This document shows positions 10,805 through 21,579 of a stretch of 64,000 bases of DNA, piece by piece. A program made the position numbers and the translations under genes. Under the pieces are notes generated by a model. The model saw nothing but the letters and a program-made list of their open reading frames with translations. It searched no databases and was not told where the DNA came from. Origin of the DNA: Lactuca virosa (Eukaryota > Streptophyta > Magnoliopsida > Asterales > Asteraceae); contig CAKMRJ010005634.1 in the NCBI GenBank assembly GCA_928212115.1, forward strand, positions 252,189,721 through 252,253,720. Reading direction: 5' to 3'. Position 1 is the stretch's first letter. Every line of letters begins with the position of its first letter.

Positions 10805-12569
10805 AATCAGCTATTATTTGCTCACAATCATACGAAATATTATCTACCTTAGCTCTTTCGAATGCTAGAAAAGGTAGTAATTTTCTATGTTGCTCTCTAC
10901 TTATATCACATGAATGATGTAAATCAGTTAATTTGCTATAAAGTCGTTTAGCAGAATTACAATAAATGTTTCTTTGTGCTAGCAAAAGTTTAACATCACT
11001 CGATAAAGTATCCCTATCACACATAATATTTGTTATTTGTAATTCCAAACATTCAATTTTGCTTATTTTCATATCTAACCGCTTTTTGGTCTCTAACAAC
11101 TCCACTGACAACTTTTTGGCCTCATTGCTAGCAGACACAACAATTGAATCAAAATAAGTAACCGTCTCATGAAAAGATATTAGTTCAGAACCATAAGCAT
11201 GTGTAGGAATATTAAAAGATTCGAGAATTTTACGTACCTTTGTTGTCATTGGAGATTTGTCTGCCGTTTTGGATACGAAGCATCGTCCTTTCACTTCGTA
11301 TTTCTCGTCATCTGAGTCCTCCTCCATTTTCGCATACATCGCTCCATGCGTTGGATTCCTCATTTCTTCGTCGTCTGATCCAGATGACCAGATTTGATAA
11401 GTTCCATCTTCGTCCTCATGTTCACCCTTTGCAACCAATGACAAATTCTTGGCTTTCGCACGAACCACCTCAAGCTTCTCTGCGTAATACGCCTCATCCT
11501 TGACTTTATTCTTCCTCTCATCCTTCTTTCGAAGCATACAGTCATTCACAAGATGATTAGCACCGTTGCAATAATGACAATCTATTCCAGCATCACCTTT
11601 TAGCTTCTTCTCACTCTTCCCTTCAACTATCTTCGAATCTTGCTTCTCAACTTTCTTTTTCTCCTCAACAACATTTTTACTCACAGAACTTCCTTTCAAC
11701 TCAGCAAGCTTAGTCTTCGAATTGAAAGGCTTTTTGAAAAATTTCTTAACACGATTATTCGAATAAAATGCTATTGCTTCATCATCCGAATTCATGATGA
11801 ATCCTTCTTCTTCCTCAGAATCACCATTTTCAGCTTCTTTCTCAGAAATCTTTGACTCTAGAGCTAATGGGCCTCCCAAATTTAGCTTCGATTCCTCTGT
11901 AATTTCATTTACCTCAATTTCGTGTGTTTTCAACTGATTGTACAAATCATTGAGAGTTGATGTATCAAAACTTTGCTGATTCTTCACCATCATACTCACA
12001 CTTCTCCATTCTTTTCGAAGCCCCATTACAAAGATGAGACTGAATTCCATTGAAGTCCTGGTAATTCCATAGCGATTGCAATGATAGATTAACTCGTTCA
12101 GACGATCATAGTAAACCTCAATTGTTTCTCCTTCTTTTTGTTTGAAATCTTTCAGCTCAACCAAACACTGTTTAACTGAATTGATTTTCGTCTTCTCACT
12201 TCCTTGAAACTTATCTTTCAGATTGTTCCAGATCTCCTTTGCAGTTGTACAGCTCCTAACGTAATTGTACACAACTGGAGGTAAAGCACCTCGCAATTCC
12301 CTCATACATCTTTTCTCCAGTTTCTTCAGACGATCAGTTTGATTATCAACTTCAGAACTTGTAGAAGAAGATCCGATTGGTTGAACATTCACTGGAACAT
12401 TGACACTTCCAGTAATACATGTCCACAATTCTTCATCAAGACCATTAAGATAATCCTGCATCCGATCAGCCCACTGATCATAATATTCAGGAATTAACAT
12501 TGGAATTTTGGTCGATGATCCTAACAGATGAGAAAACGAAGTCATCGAATTGAGATTCAAGCTCGCCAT
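10737..12569 (-). pseudogene. Copia-I Gag (UBN2/DUF4219-type) with CCHC knuckle
   Basis: 610 open codons from an ATG at 12567-12569. Residues about 20-230 are the Copia Gag core (KIPMLIPEYYDQWADRMQDYL, then EKRCMRELRGALPP, LKDKFQGSEKTK, VYYDRLNELIYHCNRYG). The zinc knuckle CHYCNGANHLVNDC is at residues 331-344 (CX2CX4HX4C), followed by a long coiled-coil-like region. It packages the RNA into particles. It is intact as far as it goes; a frameshift near 10740 separates it from the linker. Confidence 0.92.
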
Positions 12570-12810
12570 TGTTGTACGGAAGTTGATTTTGAAAAGTTTT
12601 AAGAAAATTTGGAGATTTTGAAAACAAACTAGTTGAATCAGATCGGAATTACAAGAAGAACACTCGATTCAACAATTCAAGTGCAGAATCAAATCACAAA
12701 CTAACATCTAGACAATTTTTCACTAACAAAAAGCGCGAAAACTTTTGAACCAAAAAGTTGATTCAAAAACTTTTTGAATAGATGAAAACCAGATCACATA
12801 AGTGATTCCT
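12570..12810 (-). other. Copia-I 5' leader
   Basis: Untranslated sequence between primer site and gag start, containing TTGAACC/TTCAAAAG words and no open frame. It corresponds to the Copia-III leader at 53671-53909. Confidence 0.75.
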
Positions 12811-12822
12811 GCTCTGATACCA
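12811..12822 (-). other. Copia-I primer-binding site
   Basis: On the minus strand TGGTATCAGAGC, two bases after the 5' LTR. This matches the 3' end of plant initiator tRNA-Met, the usual minus-strand primer. Confidence 0.92.
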
Positions 12823-12824
12823 AT

Positions 12825-13147
12825 TGATGAATTAAAGAATCGAGTATTGAATTAATCAGAGTATGAATTCAAGTATGAATGCGAGATTAAACACAAAATG
12901 TAAATATGATCTTGTTTCAGCTCTATTACGCTTTCGAATTCTTTACAGAGTACAATAGACAAGTCTGTAAAAGTTCTTATCTAACTCTAGTAAATAACCC
13001 TATTTATAGGGAACTCGAAGCGTACAAAAAATATACTAAGGCATTGACTCTAAAGCTTCGAATAAAAGCGCCCTAGTAAAATACATTACAAAATATTCGA
13101 AGAGTCCAAAACATAATTCGACTAATTACAACAATTCGACCCTTACA
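12825..13147 (-). repeat. Copia-I 5' LTR
   Basis: 323 bp, direct copy of 32-354. TATAAATA on the minus strand lies at 13001-13008, positioned as the core promoter. It is followed at 13148-13152 by the right AAAAC target duplication. Confidence 0.95.
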
Positions 13148-13152
13148 AAAAC

Positions 13153-14832
13153 AAAACACCATTAACACCAAAAACCTCCAACAATGGCTCAAGTGCTCAG
13201 GATGGGCGACCCTAGCTTTCTCATTCTATTTTATACCCGGTTTTTTGGGTTTGGGAGCATCAGTTCTGGCTCACGTCGTGAGAAATATTGCCTCACTCCA
13301 TCTCTCCTAATCTTCTTGAATAGAAAATGAAGAACCAATAACCACATTGGGTGTTTGTGGTCAACACAAAATTTTAGATTTTCCATGTATTGCTGCTTCT
13401 CGTGTCTGATAGCAACCACTAAGAACATTTCTTTGTAAAACTTCCCTCATATCATCTTCTGTAGGGTACAACATTCTACCATCATCCAATAATAATTGGC
13501 CTTCCATTCTTTGAATCTCGAAGAAAACTTCACCATCTCTAATCATGAAAAAACATTTTACCAAAAGTAACAGTGAAAGACGACAAAACAACAGCAATAA
13601 TAGAAGGGTTCACAAAAACATCACCCTTCATCTCCTCAGGTGGTCAACCTGTTGGAATCACATCTTGACACACCATCGGCAAATCAGCATTTGGGTCTTC
13701 TTGATGCGAAACCTCCATCACTTTCGCATCCTCTTACACCACAATCACATCTTCGTAGTTAACCTGCTCCACTCGGAAACATAGTGGACTGCTTCTGTAC
13801 TTGGTCATCGCCTATTGAACACACTGATGTAGATGACATGGACTCTTTGAATTCCTTTCATGGTTCAACCAAAATCACCTCCTTCTCAACAATTTTGTTC
13901 GGATCAACAAAATTATTTTCTTCCTCGATTCCCTCCACAGTTTCGTTTTCGACCATGCAGTTATTTCCTTCTTCAATTTCTTCAGTGAATTCCTTTTCCC
14001 CATCATTGTCATATATGGGAACGGAATCCTCGACCTCCTATTCCTCAATTGCTTCAGCCCTCTCATCCCTAAACATGAAATGAGTTTCTTCCAGAATTAT
14101 TTCAACAATTTCATCTTCAATAAAGGAATTAACTTCTTCTACCTTGACTTCTTCTTCCACCTTCATGTCAGCAACATCAGCTTCGTCTTCAAAAGATTAT
14201 GAAGTTTCAAGTACCAAAGTCGTGTCTACAGTCGAAGCTTCGTACTCTTCTACTTCCTCTTTGATCACAACAGCCTTTGTCAACATCTCCACCCTTTTGT
14301 TCACATTAATAGTCTTCAAGTTCATTGGCGCATAATTCCCTTGGAGTTTTTGTTTCAGATATTCCCAAGAAGAGATCTTTCCCTTTCCTTAATAGGATCT
14401 TTTTTCTTTCAACCTTTCATACCAATAAGAAGCTTCCACTCTCAACCTCAGAATTGTTTATTTGCAACTCCATTCATCGTCCACCCTTATGAACTAAAAA
14501 ATTATTTCTATCCCTTTCTCCCAATCCAAATATTTTTTTTGATTGAATCCGCCAACGAATTTAGGCAATTCATTTATCTTCAACTCCTCAACACATTTCA
14601 CTTCACGTCGGGGCAAGCTTCTACACAGTTCTTCAACGATTTTTCTTATGGCCTCACGAAGAACATGAAGAAAATTTGAATCATCCCAATCCATTGTAAA
14701 TCGACTCTTGATGAAATTTAGCTGAAATTTTTTCTTTACGGTTTGAATAATAACAACAACAAATTTTGGCAAGAACTCAATAACAACAAAACAAAAAAAC
14801 TTGACATGAACCTTTATTTATAGAACAAGAAC
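13153..14832 (-). pseudogene. Element A: decayed Gypsy-like gag
   Basis: On the minus strand an ATG at 14694 opens MDWDDSNF..., containing ELPKFVGGF...YLDWEKGIEIIF, the start of a Ty3/Gypsy gag core. After stops the reading resumes with WYERLKEKR...GKGKISSWEYLKQKLQGNYAP, the next part of the same core. Downstream is acidic debris (EEVEEYEAS, EDEIVEIILEETHF, EGIEEENNFVDPNKIVEKE) and a 78-codon frame at 13361-13597 I do not recognise. Stops and shifts occur throughout. Copia-I interrupted it at 13152 and Gypsy-1 its leader at 14837. Confidence 0.55.
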
Positions 14833-14837
14833 TCAAC
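14833..14837. repeat. Gypsy-1 left target-site duplication
   Basis: TCAAC, repeated at 24562-24566 directly after the right LTR. Confidence 0.9.
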
Positions 14838-15157
14838 TGTAACATCCTGATTTTAATGGAGTAATTAAATAAAAAACCAGGAGTCCCGGAAAGTAATTTT
14901 ATTATTGTTGTATATTTTTTTATAGTCCAAAATCAATTAATAATTATTGGAATGTTAGTTTCGAGGGTTAAAGGATAATATTGGACTTAATTTGAAAGGA
15001 TCTTAAATGATTGGGGTTTAAAGAGTAAAATTCTGGACTTATATTGAAAGAATTTTATGGAGTCAGAGGCTGAAGTGTAAATTTCGGACTTTATTTGAAA
15101 AGAATATGGGAGGAGGGGCCACTTCTGTAATTATGCGATAGATTTTAAGGGTCCGGG

Positions 15158-15165
15158 TATATAAG
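15158..15165 (+). promoter_or_regulatory. TATA box of Gypsy-1 5' LTR
   Basis: TATATAAG, 320 bp into the LTR, with the same sequence at 21899-21906 in the other LTR. The expected transcript start (about 30 bp downstream) falls at the AAACCCTAACCCTA sequence at 15181-15194. Confidence 0.7.
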
Positions 15166-15180
15166 CCTAATATAACCGGC

Positions 15181-15194
15181 AAACCCTAACCCTA
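15181..15194 (+). promoter_or_regulatory. Telo-box-like AAACCCTAACCCTA at presumed start site
   Basis: Contains the AAACCCTA telo-box, known from 5' regions of plant translation-related genes. It lies 16 bp after the TATA box. Confidence 0.45.
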
Positions 15195-15984
15195 CTTCAT
15201 TATGTCCAACCGCCACCATCTTCTTCATGATTTCGCTGCTACCATCCTTCCGCCATAGCGTGAGCTTTCACTGCCCCGGTCACCGGCGAACTCGAGGATG
15301 CAAACCACGACAGCCCATTGTCGCCATCGAAGAAGTTGAGTCGCCGCCATTGCTGAGCAGTCGTCGACGAAGCTTGCTGTCGCTGCCTTCTCTTCTCCTT
15401 CTTCATTCGTCAACGATCAAGAGTCTCACGGTGAGACTGAATCTGTGAGCCGCCGTCGGAGACAATTAGTCGTGAGGTTGAACCGGTTGCTATGGGTCTC
15501 AATGTCGCTGTCACCGACGCATAACCGCCGCCGTCAGCCGTTAGCTGTCGCCATTAGTCATGGTTGTGGCTATTAGGGCTGTTGCCGCCATTCCGTGTTG
15601 CGGCTGTCGTCGCTGCCCACCACAGGTGGGTGTTGGGTTTCTTTTCGGGCCAAGATGCGTGTGGTATCTTGCTGTGTTCTCGTGATCGGTTATGTGCTTG
15701 GCCGGAAACCATGGAAGACCACCATGGCTGCCAACCATGGTGGTTACTGCTGCTTTTGCTGTTCTGCCACCACCAGCCGCCGCGTGGTGGTGGCTGTGTT
15801 TGTGATGTAGTGTGTGTTGTGTGTATCAGATATCATGTGTAATTTTGTAACTTATCGGAATAGTAAGAAAACTCAAAACCACCACCATAAGGTGGTGGTT
15901 GCCGCCTGCTGCCGCCACCGGCCGCCGTGTCGGGTGGCGGTGTGCTTTGACTGCGTTTGGACCTCGTTTGGGATGATTGGACAA

Positions 15985-16760
15985 GAATGGGCCCAATGAA
16001 ACCCTAGTGGGCCCAATGAAACCCTAATGGGACCAATAAGGCCCAAAGTGACCTAAAAGCCCAACCAATGGACTAATGGGCTAGTATTGGGTTGGAAAAC
16101 CTTAATTAGGGTTTGGAAAAAAAAAACCCTAATGGCATAAGACCCTAATTTTGAGAATTTATCGGGATACACACGAGATTATTTAATAACTTGAAATATT
16201 AAATAATAACCATTGGCAAACTAACTTAAGGCAATAATGGACTTAATGGATTAAGTCCTTAATGGATTAAGTCCTTAATGGGTTAAGTAAGAAACACTTA
16301 ACCCTAATCAGCATTTCATGTGAAAACCCTAATTCTGGGATTATGGGCTTGGACTTATCGGGTCCCACATTTTGGCCATTTAATGGAATTGTGTATTAAG
16401 CCCAATCACACCATATGACTTATTTAGTAAAGTAAGAGACTTAATGGATTAAGTCCTTAATGGGTTAAGTGAGAAACACTTAACCCTAGTTGTCATTTTA
16501 TGTGAAACCCTAATTTCACTTGAGCCTTGAGTTGGGCCTTCCTATAGGGTTTTGGTGGTTAGACTATTGATGGACCATCCAAGAACAAGTTAATGGACCA
16601 AAGTAATTAGATGGGCTTTAGGATAAGGCCCATGTGAGGACTTGGGCCCAATTTGGAAGATTGGGCCATATGTTGGGCCTTGGCCCATTACTTGACTTTT
16701 GGGCTTTTGGAGTGTGAGTTGGACTTTGAGCTTGGAACCCAATTATTAATTGGGTATTGT
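15985..16760 (+). promoter_or_regulatory. Cluster of TGGGCC/GGCCCA and AAACCCTA motifs
   Basis: Many GGCCCA/TGGGCC words (site II type, TCP-factor cores) alternate with AAACCCTA(A) telo-boxes, for example at 15999-16006, 16019-16027, 16124-16132 and in reverse at 16106-16114. The same cluster is in the 3' LTR. It lies well downstream of the TATA box, so any role (internal enhancer, second start) is inferred. Confidence 0.4.
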
Positions 16761-16828
16761 TTGATGTTGACAGTTCGGGAATCTTTCAATCAGCAGCTGG
16801 AGTGTACCTGCGGGACTTCAACAGTGCC

Positions 16829-16838
16829 AGGTGAGTTC
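16829..16838 (+). promoter_or_regulatory. Splice-donor-like motif in Gypsy-1 LTR
   Basis: AGGTGAGTTC fits the plant 5' splice-site consensus AG/GTGAGT. The same ten bases or a close variant occur in the LTRs of C, Gypsy-2, Gypsy-3 and E. The second copy in this element is at 23534-23543. Confidence 0.45.
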
Positions 16839-16890
16839 TCCTCACTATATCAACAGGGTCTACGGCACCAAGGTCGGCCCTTTATGATTG

Positions 16891-17242
16891 TATCCTGGTT
16901 TTAGGATGTTGCTATGCTATGTGATCTGTTAGATCCGTATGATTATCTGTATATATGTTAGTGACCTGGTTAGGTCGGTATCCTGGTTATAGGATGTTGC
17001 TATGCTATGTGATCTGTTAGATCCGTATGATTATCTGTATATATATTAGTGACCTGGTTAGGTCGGTATCCTGGTTATAGGATGTTGTTATGTTATGTGA
17101 TCTGTTAGATCCGTATGATTATCTGTATATATGTTAGTGACCTGGTTAGGTCGGTATCCTGGTTATAGGATGTTGCTATGCTATGTGATCTGCTAGATCC
17201 GTATGATTATCTGTACATATGTTGGTGACCTGGTTAGGTCAG
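16891..17242 (+). repeat. 88-bp tandem repeat, 4 copies plus a partial
   Basis: Units begin TATCCTGG at 16891, 16979, 17067 and 17155, with a diverged partial unit at 17243. Each has GATCTGTTAGATCCGTATG and GACCTGGTTAGGTC, the latter an inverted repeat. Confidence 0.95.
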
Positions 17243-17359
17243 TATCCTGGGCATAGGATGATATTATGCTATTTGATATGTTAGATCGGTTGACTGTTAT
17301 ATATACTAGCGTAAGATATGTATGTGCACATGTTTGTTTGATTGGGGGTTTGGGTTGAG

Positions 17360-17570
17360 GCGGTCTCGCTTTGTGCTGAAAGCCAACATACCCAGGGCGG
17401 TCCGGATAGACTACAGACCCAGGATGGTATGATAGTCAGACCGAAGGCCCGATGAGCGCTTCAGATAGGATGAAGGCCCTATGAGGCGGTCCAGACGTGC
17501 CGAAGGCTCGGAGAGCGGTCCAGATAGAATGAAGGCCTGCGAGGCGGTCCAGTCAGGCTGAAGGCTCATT
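17360..17570 (+). repeat. Degenerate GCGGTCC-containing short repeats
   Basis: About six imperfect units, each with (G)CGGTCCAGA/GGATAG, then GAAGGC and a CGAG/TGAG spacer. Spacing is roughly 30-37 bp. A related 54-bp stretch recurs inside the internal domain at 20499-20552. Confidence 0.7.
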
Positions 17571-17858
17571 ATGCATGCTGTTCTGTATTTGTTGATATGA
17601 TATGATTATGGTTATTTAGGGTTGGTATTTTGGGGGTAACTCACTAAGCCTTCGAGCTTACATTTATCGATTATTATTTCAGGTATTCGGATGATCGCGG
17701 GAAGGCGAAGGCGAGACGTGCACCTCCTTACATTTTCATGATTGATTTTGGGGATACTCTGATGTTTTAATTATTTTGAAAGTAAACTGTAATGACTTAA
17801 TGGTTTTAAACGTTTTAAAAAGTTTTTAATTGGCTTGAATTTTTGGGGTGTTACAAGT

Positions 17859-17870
17859 TGGTATCCGAGC
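17859..17870 (+). other. Gypsy-1 primer-binding site
   Basis: TGGTATCCGAGC, three bases after the LTR. It differs at one base from the TGGTATCAGAGC tRNA-Met complement used by the other elements here. Confidence 0.8.
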
Positions 17871-18712
17871 CTTGGTTTGAGTGAATTGGAGGAACATTCG
17901 TGTGAATCCAGTCTCAAATCAAGAAAAGATTTTCAAAATGATTTCTAAAATGGTTTTCAAAATAAGTAAAGGAGGATGCAGGGTGTACGATCAGCCGGAG
18001 CCAGTAAGTAGACCCCAAAATACCATACAGTTATTGATATGTTAGAACAGTATGCCAGTACTAGGCTAGGCATCTTCAGGAATTGCATGATAGAATTGCT
18101 TGATTACATGATGCCTGCTAGCCTAGGGTTTCCTTTATATGAGATTGACATCATTACTGTAGTTGCTTAGTCTATGCATCACGGTTATACATAACTAAGA
18201 TCTTATAGCCTGAGAATGTTTGATTTGGCCTTATGTTCTGTTCTTGTTTGATTGGGAGCTTATAGTAGGATTGGATATTCGAAAGTCTATAGGGTCCAGC
18301 ATTATGTATGGCTAGCATACACTAGTGCTGCAGGGTTGGTGGAAGCTTCATGGATGGGTGAGTTGTGTGGGACCGGCAGGTCAGTTGTGAGATAGTTAGC
18401 TTTCCTCTAGGAGTGAGGATTGAGTGCTCGCTATGTTTATGTATATTGTTAGGGTGTTGTGGTAATACTTGAGACAAATGTGGGTAGGTGTGGAAGGTAG
18501 TATGGGCCCGTACTACTGAAAGCACAGGACCCATACGCGTAGCAAGGAAGTCACAACCCCTAGGGTTTGGTTGGGAATTGGCTCTTTGTCATTATATGGG
18601 TTATCAGAGACCTTTCTGGTGTGTTACCAGAATGGTGGTTACGAGACGTCTTGAGACCGGATTCGAGTTACGATCGGGAGCTGGCAGCCGGGATAGGCCA
18701 GCATTTTCAGTG

Positions 18713-19010
18713 GATCGTGTCGGTGAGATCATCCGGGAGGAGGTGATAGAGATTTGTCCAGGGTCAGATTCCGGAGATGTTTGGGTCTATCAAGACCGCC
18801 ATGGTTGAGTACCTTGATGAGCGCTATGTAGCCATTGTTGAGACGGCTGCCGCAGCAGCTTCAACAACTGTAACGACGGCAGGGGGAGGAGCTGGTCAAG
18901 CTTTCCAGTATCGAGACTTGTTACTGGGACATATCCTGATGAGCAGAGGGCTACAGTTATTTGGGATCAGGGAGATGTTCTGTACTTGATACATTTCGCA
19001 GGTTAAGCGG
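18713..19010 (+). pseudogene. Gypsy-1 gag remnant
   Basis: Protein-like stretch RVGEIIREE, then in a shifted frame PEMFGSIKTAMVEYLDERYV, an A/T/G-rich linker and GQAFQYRD, ending abruptly. From memory of the family this resembles the N-terminal part of a lettuce Gypsy Gag followed by loss of most of the core. Frameshifts at about 18765 and beyond. Not searched, so moderate confidence. Confidence 0.45.
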
Positions 19011-21565
19011 GAGAGTCTAGCACATTAGTTTCTAGATTTGAGGCTTCGCGGGTTTGCTCGAGGCCGGAATGTGAGTCGCGGGGACTCCGGAAAGGAGTAA
19101 TGATTATGTTCAGCTGGAGTTATGCAGCTGGAATTAGAATGGTTAATTGATAGGATTGGAATGTCGTTTCCCAGGGAAAGGATTGTGCCCTTTCAGTTTA
19201 CGATCTCGAAGGATTAAGCAGGTTTGTGACCCAGGATCAGGTTGTATTCCAACTCGGGGTCAGTTGGTCGTCGGGATTGGCGACAGTAGTTCAGCGCTGG
19301 TAAGCGCGGGTGGGTCGATGCGACATAAGTATCTTGTGAGATCCGATTCGCTTTGGATCTCTTGTATCAGGCAGTAAGGATTGATTGTGAAATCTATTGC
19401 ACTTTTGGGATTGTATACTATGTTTTGGGAGTAGTTGTAGCCCGATTTAGGGCAAGGGTTGTTTCAACTATTGCAGTTCAGTTATGGAGGATTGAGCTGG
19501 TGAGTGGGTCAGGGTGCGAGACCCTGAATGATATGATTTCTAAAGCCGAGAGCGGGAGATTTGTTGGAGCACTTTGGGAAGAAGGGTATTATGTGGGAGG
19601 TCTGCGGACAGGGTCCCACAGGATGGTTATTCAACATTGTCAGGATTCAGTGGTTTTAGTAACCGTTATTGACTGGCAAGGGAAAGCGCCAAGAGAAGTA
19701 GCTCGTTGTTGAGACATTCGTTGGAGCATCTATTTTTGGACTTCAAGATTTCGGTGTGGGATCATTCGGGCTTTAGGGACTGTTGGTTTCCCCGGGATTC
19801 AGCAAGTGTTCATCTAGTTATTAGAAGCGTGTGATCATTTGTGGTTGGCTAGTAAAGGAGTTCTAGTGGGAAAGAGTTAGCTGTCATCGGATCGATCGTC
19901 GGAAAGTGAAAAGATCGGGAATTCTCCAAATTATCATGTATTGTGAAGACTTAGTCAAAGTTAAGTGGGGGAGAATCGTTCCGAGGTGCAGAAGCAGGAG
20001 CAGTGTTGAAAAAGGGATAAGTCTCACATCGTTATCAGGAAGGAAGACAACCCAAGTGGCTGTTTGGTTTGGGGGTTGTGTGAATTGGGAGTTCGGTAAA
20101 ACTCCCGAGCATGTGTATCACGTCTTCTTGGTGCTTGATAGCAGAAGTCGGGAAACCAAGTTGGAGTTCTAGTCATGAATTGAGTTCAGTCCGAATATTC
20201 GGTCAAGGGTGTGCTCGAATCTGAGGGTTTTTGGATTGATAGATTGAGGGTTTGTTAGCTGCCAGGGCTCGGCAGTACATTCAGCACGGGTGTGCAGGTT
20301 ATTAGGGTATGTGGTAGACACGCGGGTCAGGGAACAGACCACGGACTTCCGAAAGGATGGACGATCGACAGGAGGCCTAGGGTTAGGCCGGGGTTAGAAT
20401 CCACGAAATGGATCAGGTGTTCGGAACCCTAATTGGGGGAGAGCAGTCTGTATGGAAAGGATCACCAGGGGTGGTCCAAGGAGATGCTTAACTGTTCAGA
20501 GTGGTCCAGATGACTGAAGGCCTGTGAGGCGGTCCAGTCATGCTGAAGACTATGTACGTGTTTGTAGATTTATGTGCGGGTATTGAGTATGCTGCTATGT
20601 TGTATGAATCAGTAGGACTGTTCCCAAGTATTGAACATGTTGCTGGAGTAGGCTGAAACTCCGGTGTATTTTTGGATTGATCGGAAGAGGTTATTAGAAA
20701 TCGGATGGAGTACAGAGGATCTTGGTGATCTCATCAGTTCGGAATGGCTCATAGGATTAATCTGCTTGGATCAGGTAATACTCCAGTTGGGGACCGGGAA
20801 TAGATCTGAATGGGTATTCATCAGTTCTAAGAAGGCTTGGGATTAGAATGTTCTGTCGTTCAGGTTCTGGGAACCGGATTAGACCTAGTTAAGCTAGTGA
20901 TAAGACTGCAGGAACGCCACTATAGTTATGAGACCAAGGGAGCAATGGATTGTTTAAGGTTGCGTGTGATGTCAGGCTACCATTGGTCATGTAGCAATCG
21001 CTTTCAGTCATGGGTTGGTAACGACGGGATTCGACGCATGGATCCGATCGGTTGGATCAGAAGGCTATTAGGGCCTCAGTGACATGATAACTAGTGGCAA
21101 CTAGTTCCTGAGAAGGATTTTGTTCAGAAGTCGAATGAAACAACTATGTGGGAGTCCTTTAACTCCACGACCGGGCCAGAACCCGGTATGTCATATCATT
21201 GGTGAATGAATTGAGACCGGAGAGGTCTCGGTAGGTTCTGGAAAGTAGCCATGTGGCAACTTACTGCTTCAGGTAGATCAGTGTTCAGACAGTTTCTGCG
21301 CTTAGGGCGGTATTGACGAATTGGGTCTTCAGGTGGACTGGGATCAACAATAATTATTGGGTATTTTGAGATTTCAGGTTTCGGATTGAGTAAATGTGAT
21401 CATATTGTAAGGGATTCGTTTATCTCCAGGTTTTAAAGCCCTGCGAGGGTTGGTTACGATTGCCTTGGAACGGCTAGGGTTATGTTCAGGATTGTAGCCA
21501 AGTAGTTCAAGTTGTTTGGTGTGTAAGGAATGATAAGAAACGATTTCGAGGACGAAATCAAATTT
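19011..21565 (+). other. Gypsy-1 internal region, non-coding
   Basis: About 2.5 kb with only short unrelated frames. I see no RT, integrase or RNase H motif in any frame. It contains an LTR-like module at 20499-20552 and, just before the purine tract, TTTCGAGGACGAAATC, similar to the end of plant Gypsy pol genes. Confidence 0.65.
20499..20552 (+). repeat. Copy of LTR repeat module inside the internal region
   Basis: Closely matches 17513-17566 of the LTR (GGTCCAGAT...GAAGGCCTG...GAGGCGGTCCAGTCA...GCTGAAG). An LTR fragment has apparently been captured in the internal domain. Confidence 0.75.
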
Positions 21566-21579
21566 AAGTGGGGGAGAGT
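21566..21579 (+). other. Gypsy-1 polypurine tract
   Basis: AAGTGGGGGAGAGT directly before the 3' LTR. Confidence 0.9.

Larger units (their letters stand above)
32..13147 (-). mobile_element. Copia-I: complete Ty1/Copia LTR retrotransposon with third ORF
   Basis: A 13.1-kb element bounded by 323-bp direct LTRs beginning TG and ending CA, flanked by the 5-bp duplication AAAAC. On the minus strand the order is 5' LTR, tRNA-Met-type primer site, gag with a CCHC knuckle, protease, integrase, reverse transcriptase, RNase H (integrase before RT defines Copia), a 2-kb spacer, a large ORF3, a purine tract and the 3' LTR. By eye the two LTRs differ at about ten positions (about 3%). Coding regions carry many stops and frameshifts, so this copy is dead. 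At 13 kb it is long for Copia; the extra length is the long gag-protease linker plus spacer plus ORF3, which recalls Sireviruses, although the LTRs are much shorter than is usual there. Confidence 0.95.
14838..17855 (+). repeat. Gypsy-1 5' LTR (3018 bp)
   Basis: Direct copy of 21580-24561. It carries the TATA box at 15158, telomere-like repeats at the presumed transcript start, TGGGCC/AAACCCTA clusters (15985-16760), the inverted word ACTTAAT-GG-ATTAAGT repeated at about 16240-16480, a splice-donor-like site (16829), four 88-bp tandem units (16891-17242) and a GCGGTCC-rich repeat block (17360-17570). It is 36 bp longer than the 3' copy, mostly because of a stretch near 15885-15920 missing there. 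Confidence 0.95.

Noticed and set aside
13361..13597. 78-codon frame MLLFCRLSL... as an independent gene
   Set aside because: Lies in decayed element A debris, unrecognised, flanked by stops; kept only as part of that pseudogene.
15227..15448. 73-codon frame in both Gypsy-1 LTRs (also 21968-22189) and the 83-codon frames at 16653 and 23358
   Set aside because: They are preserved in both LTRs because LTRs are copies of each other; composition is low-complexity and resembles leader sequence. At most upstream ORFs.
15541..15842. Overlapping frames with Gly, Cys and Trp in the Gypsy-1 LTR leader
   Set aside because: GC-rich CCACCATGG-type repeats generate them; no consistent frame conservation between the LTRs beyond overall identity.
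18488..18808. 106-codon plus-strand frame as a host gene
   Set aside because: Only its second half overlaps a gag-like remnant in a different frame; the rest is unrecognisable and lies inside Gypsy-1.
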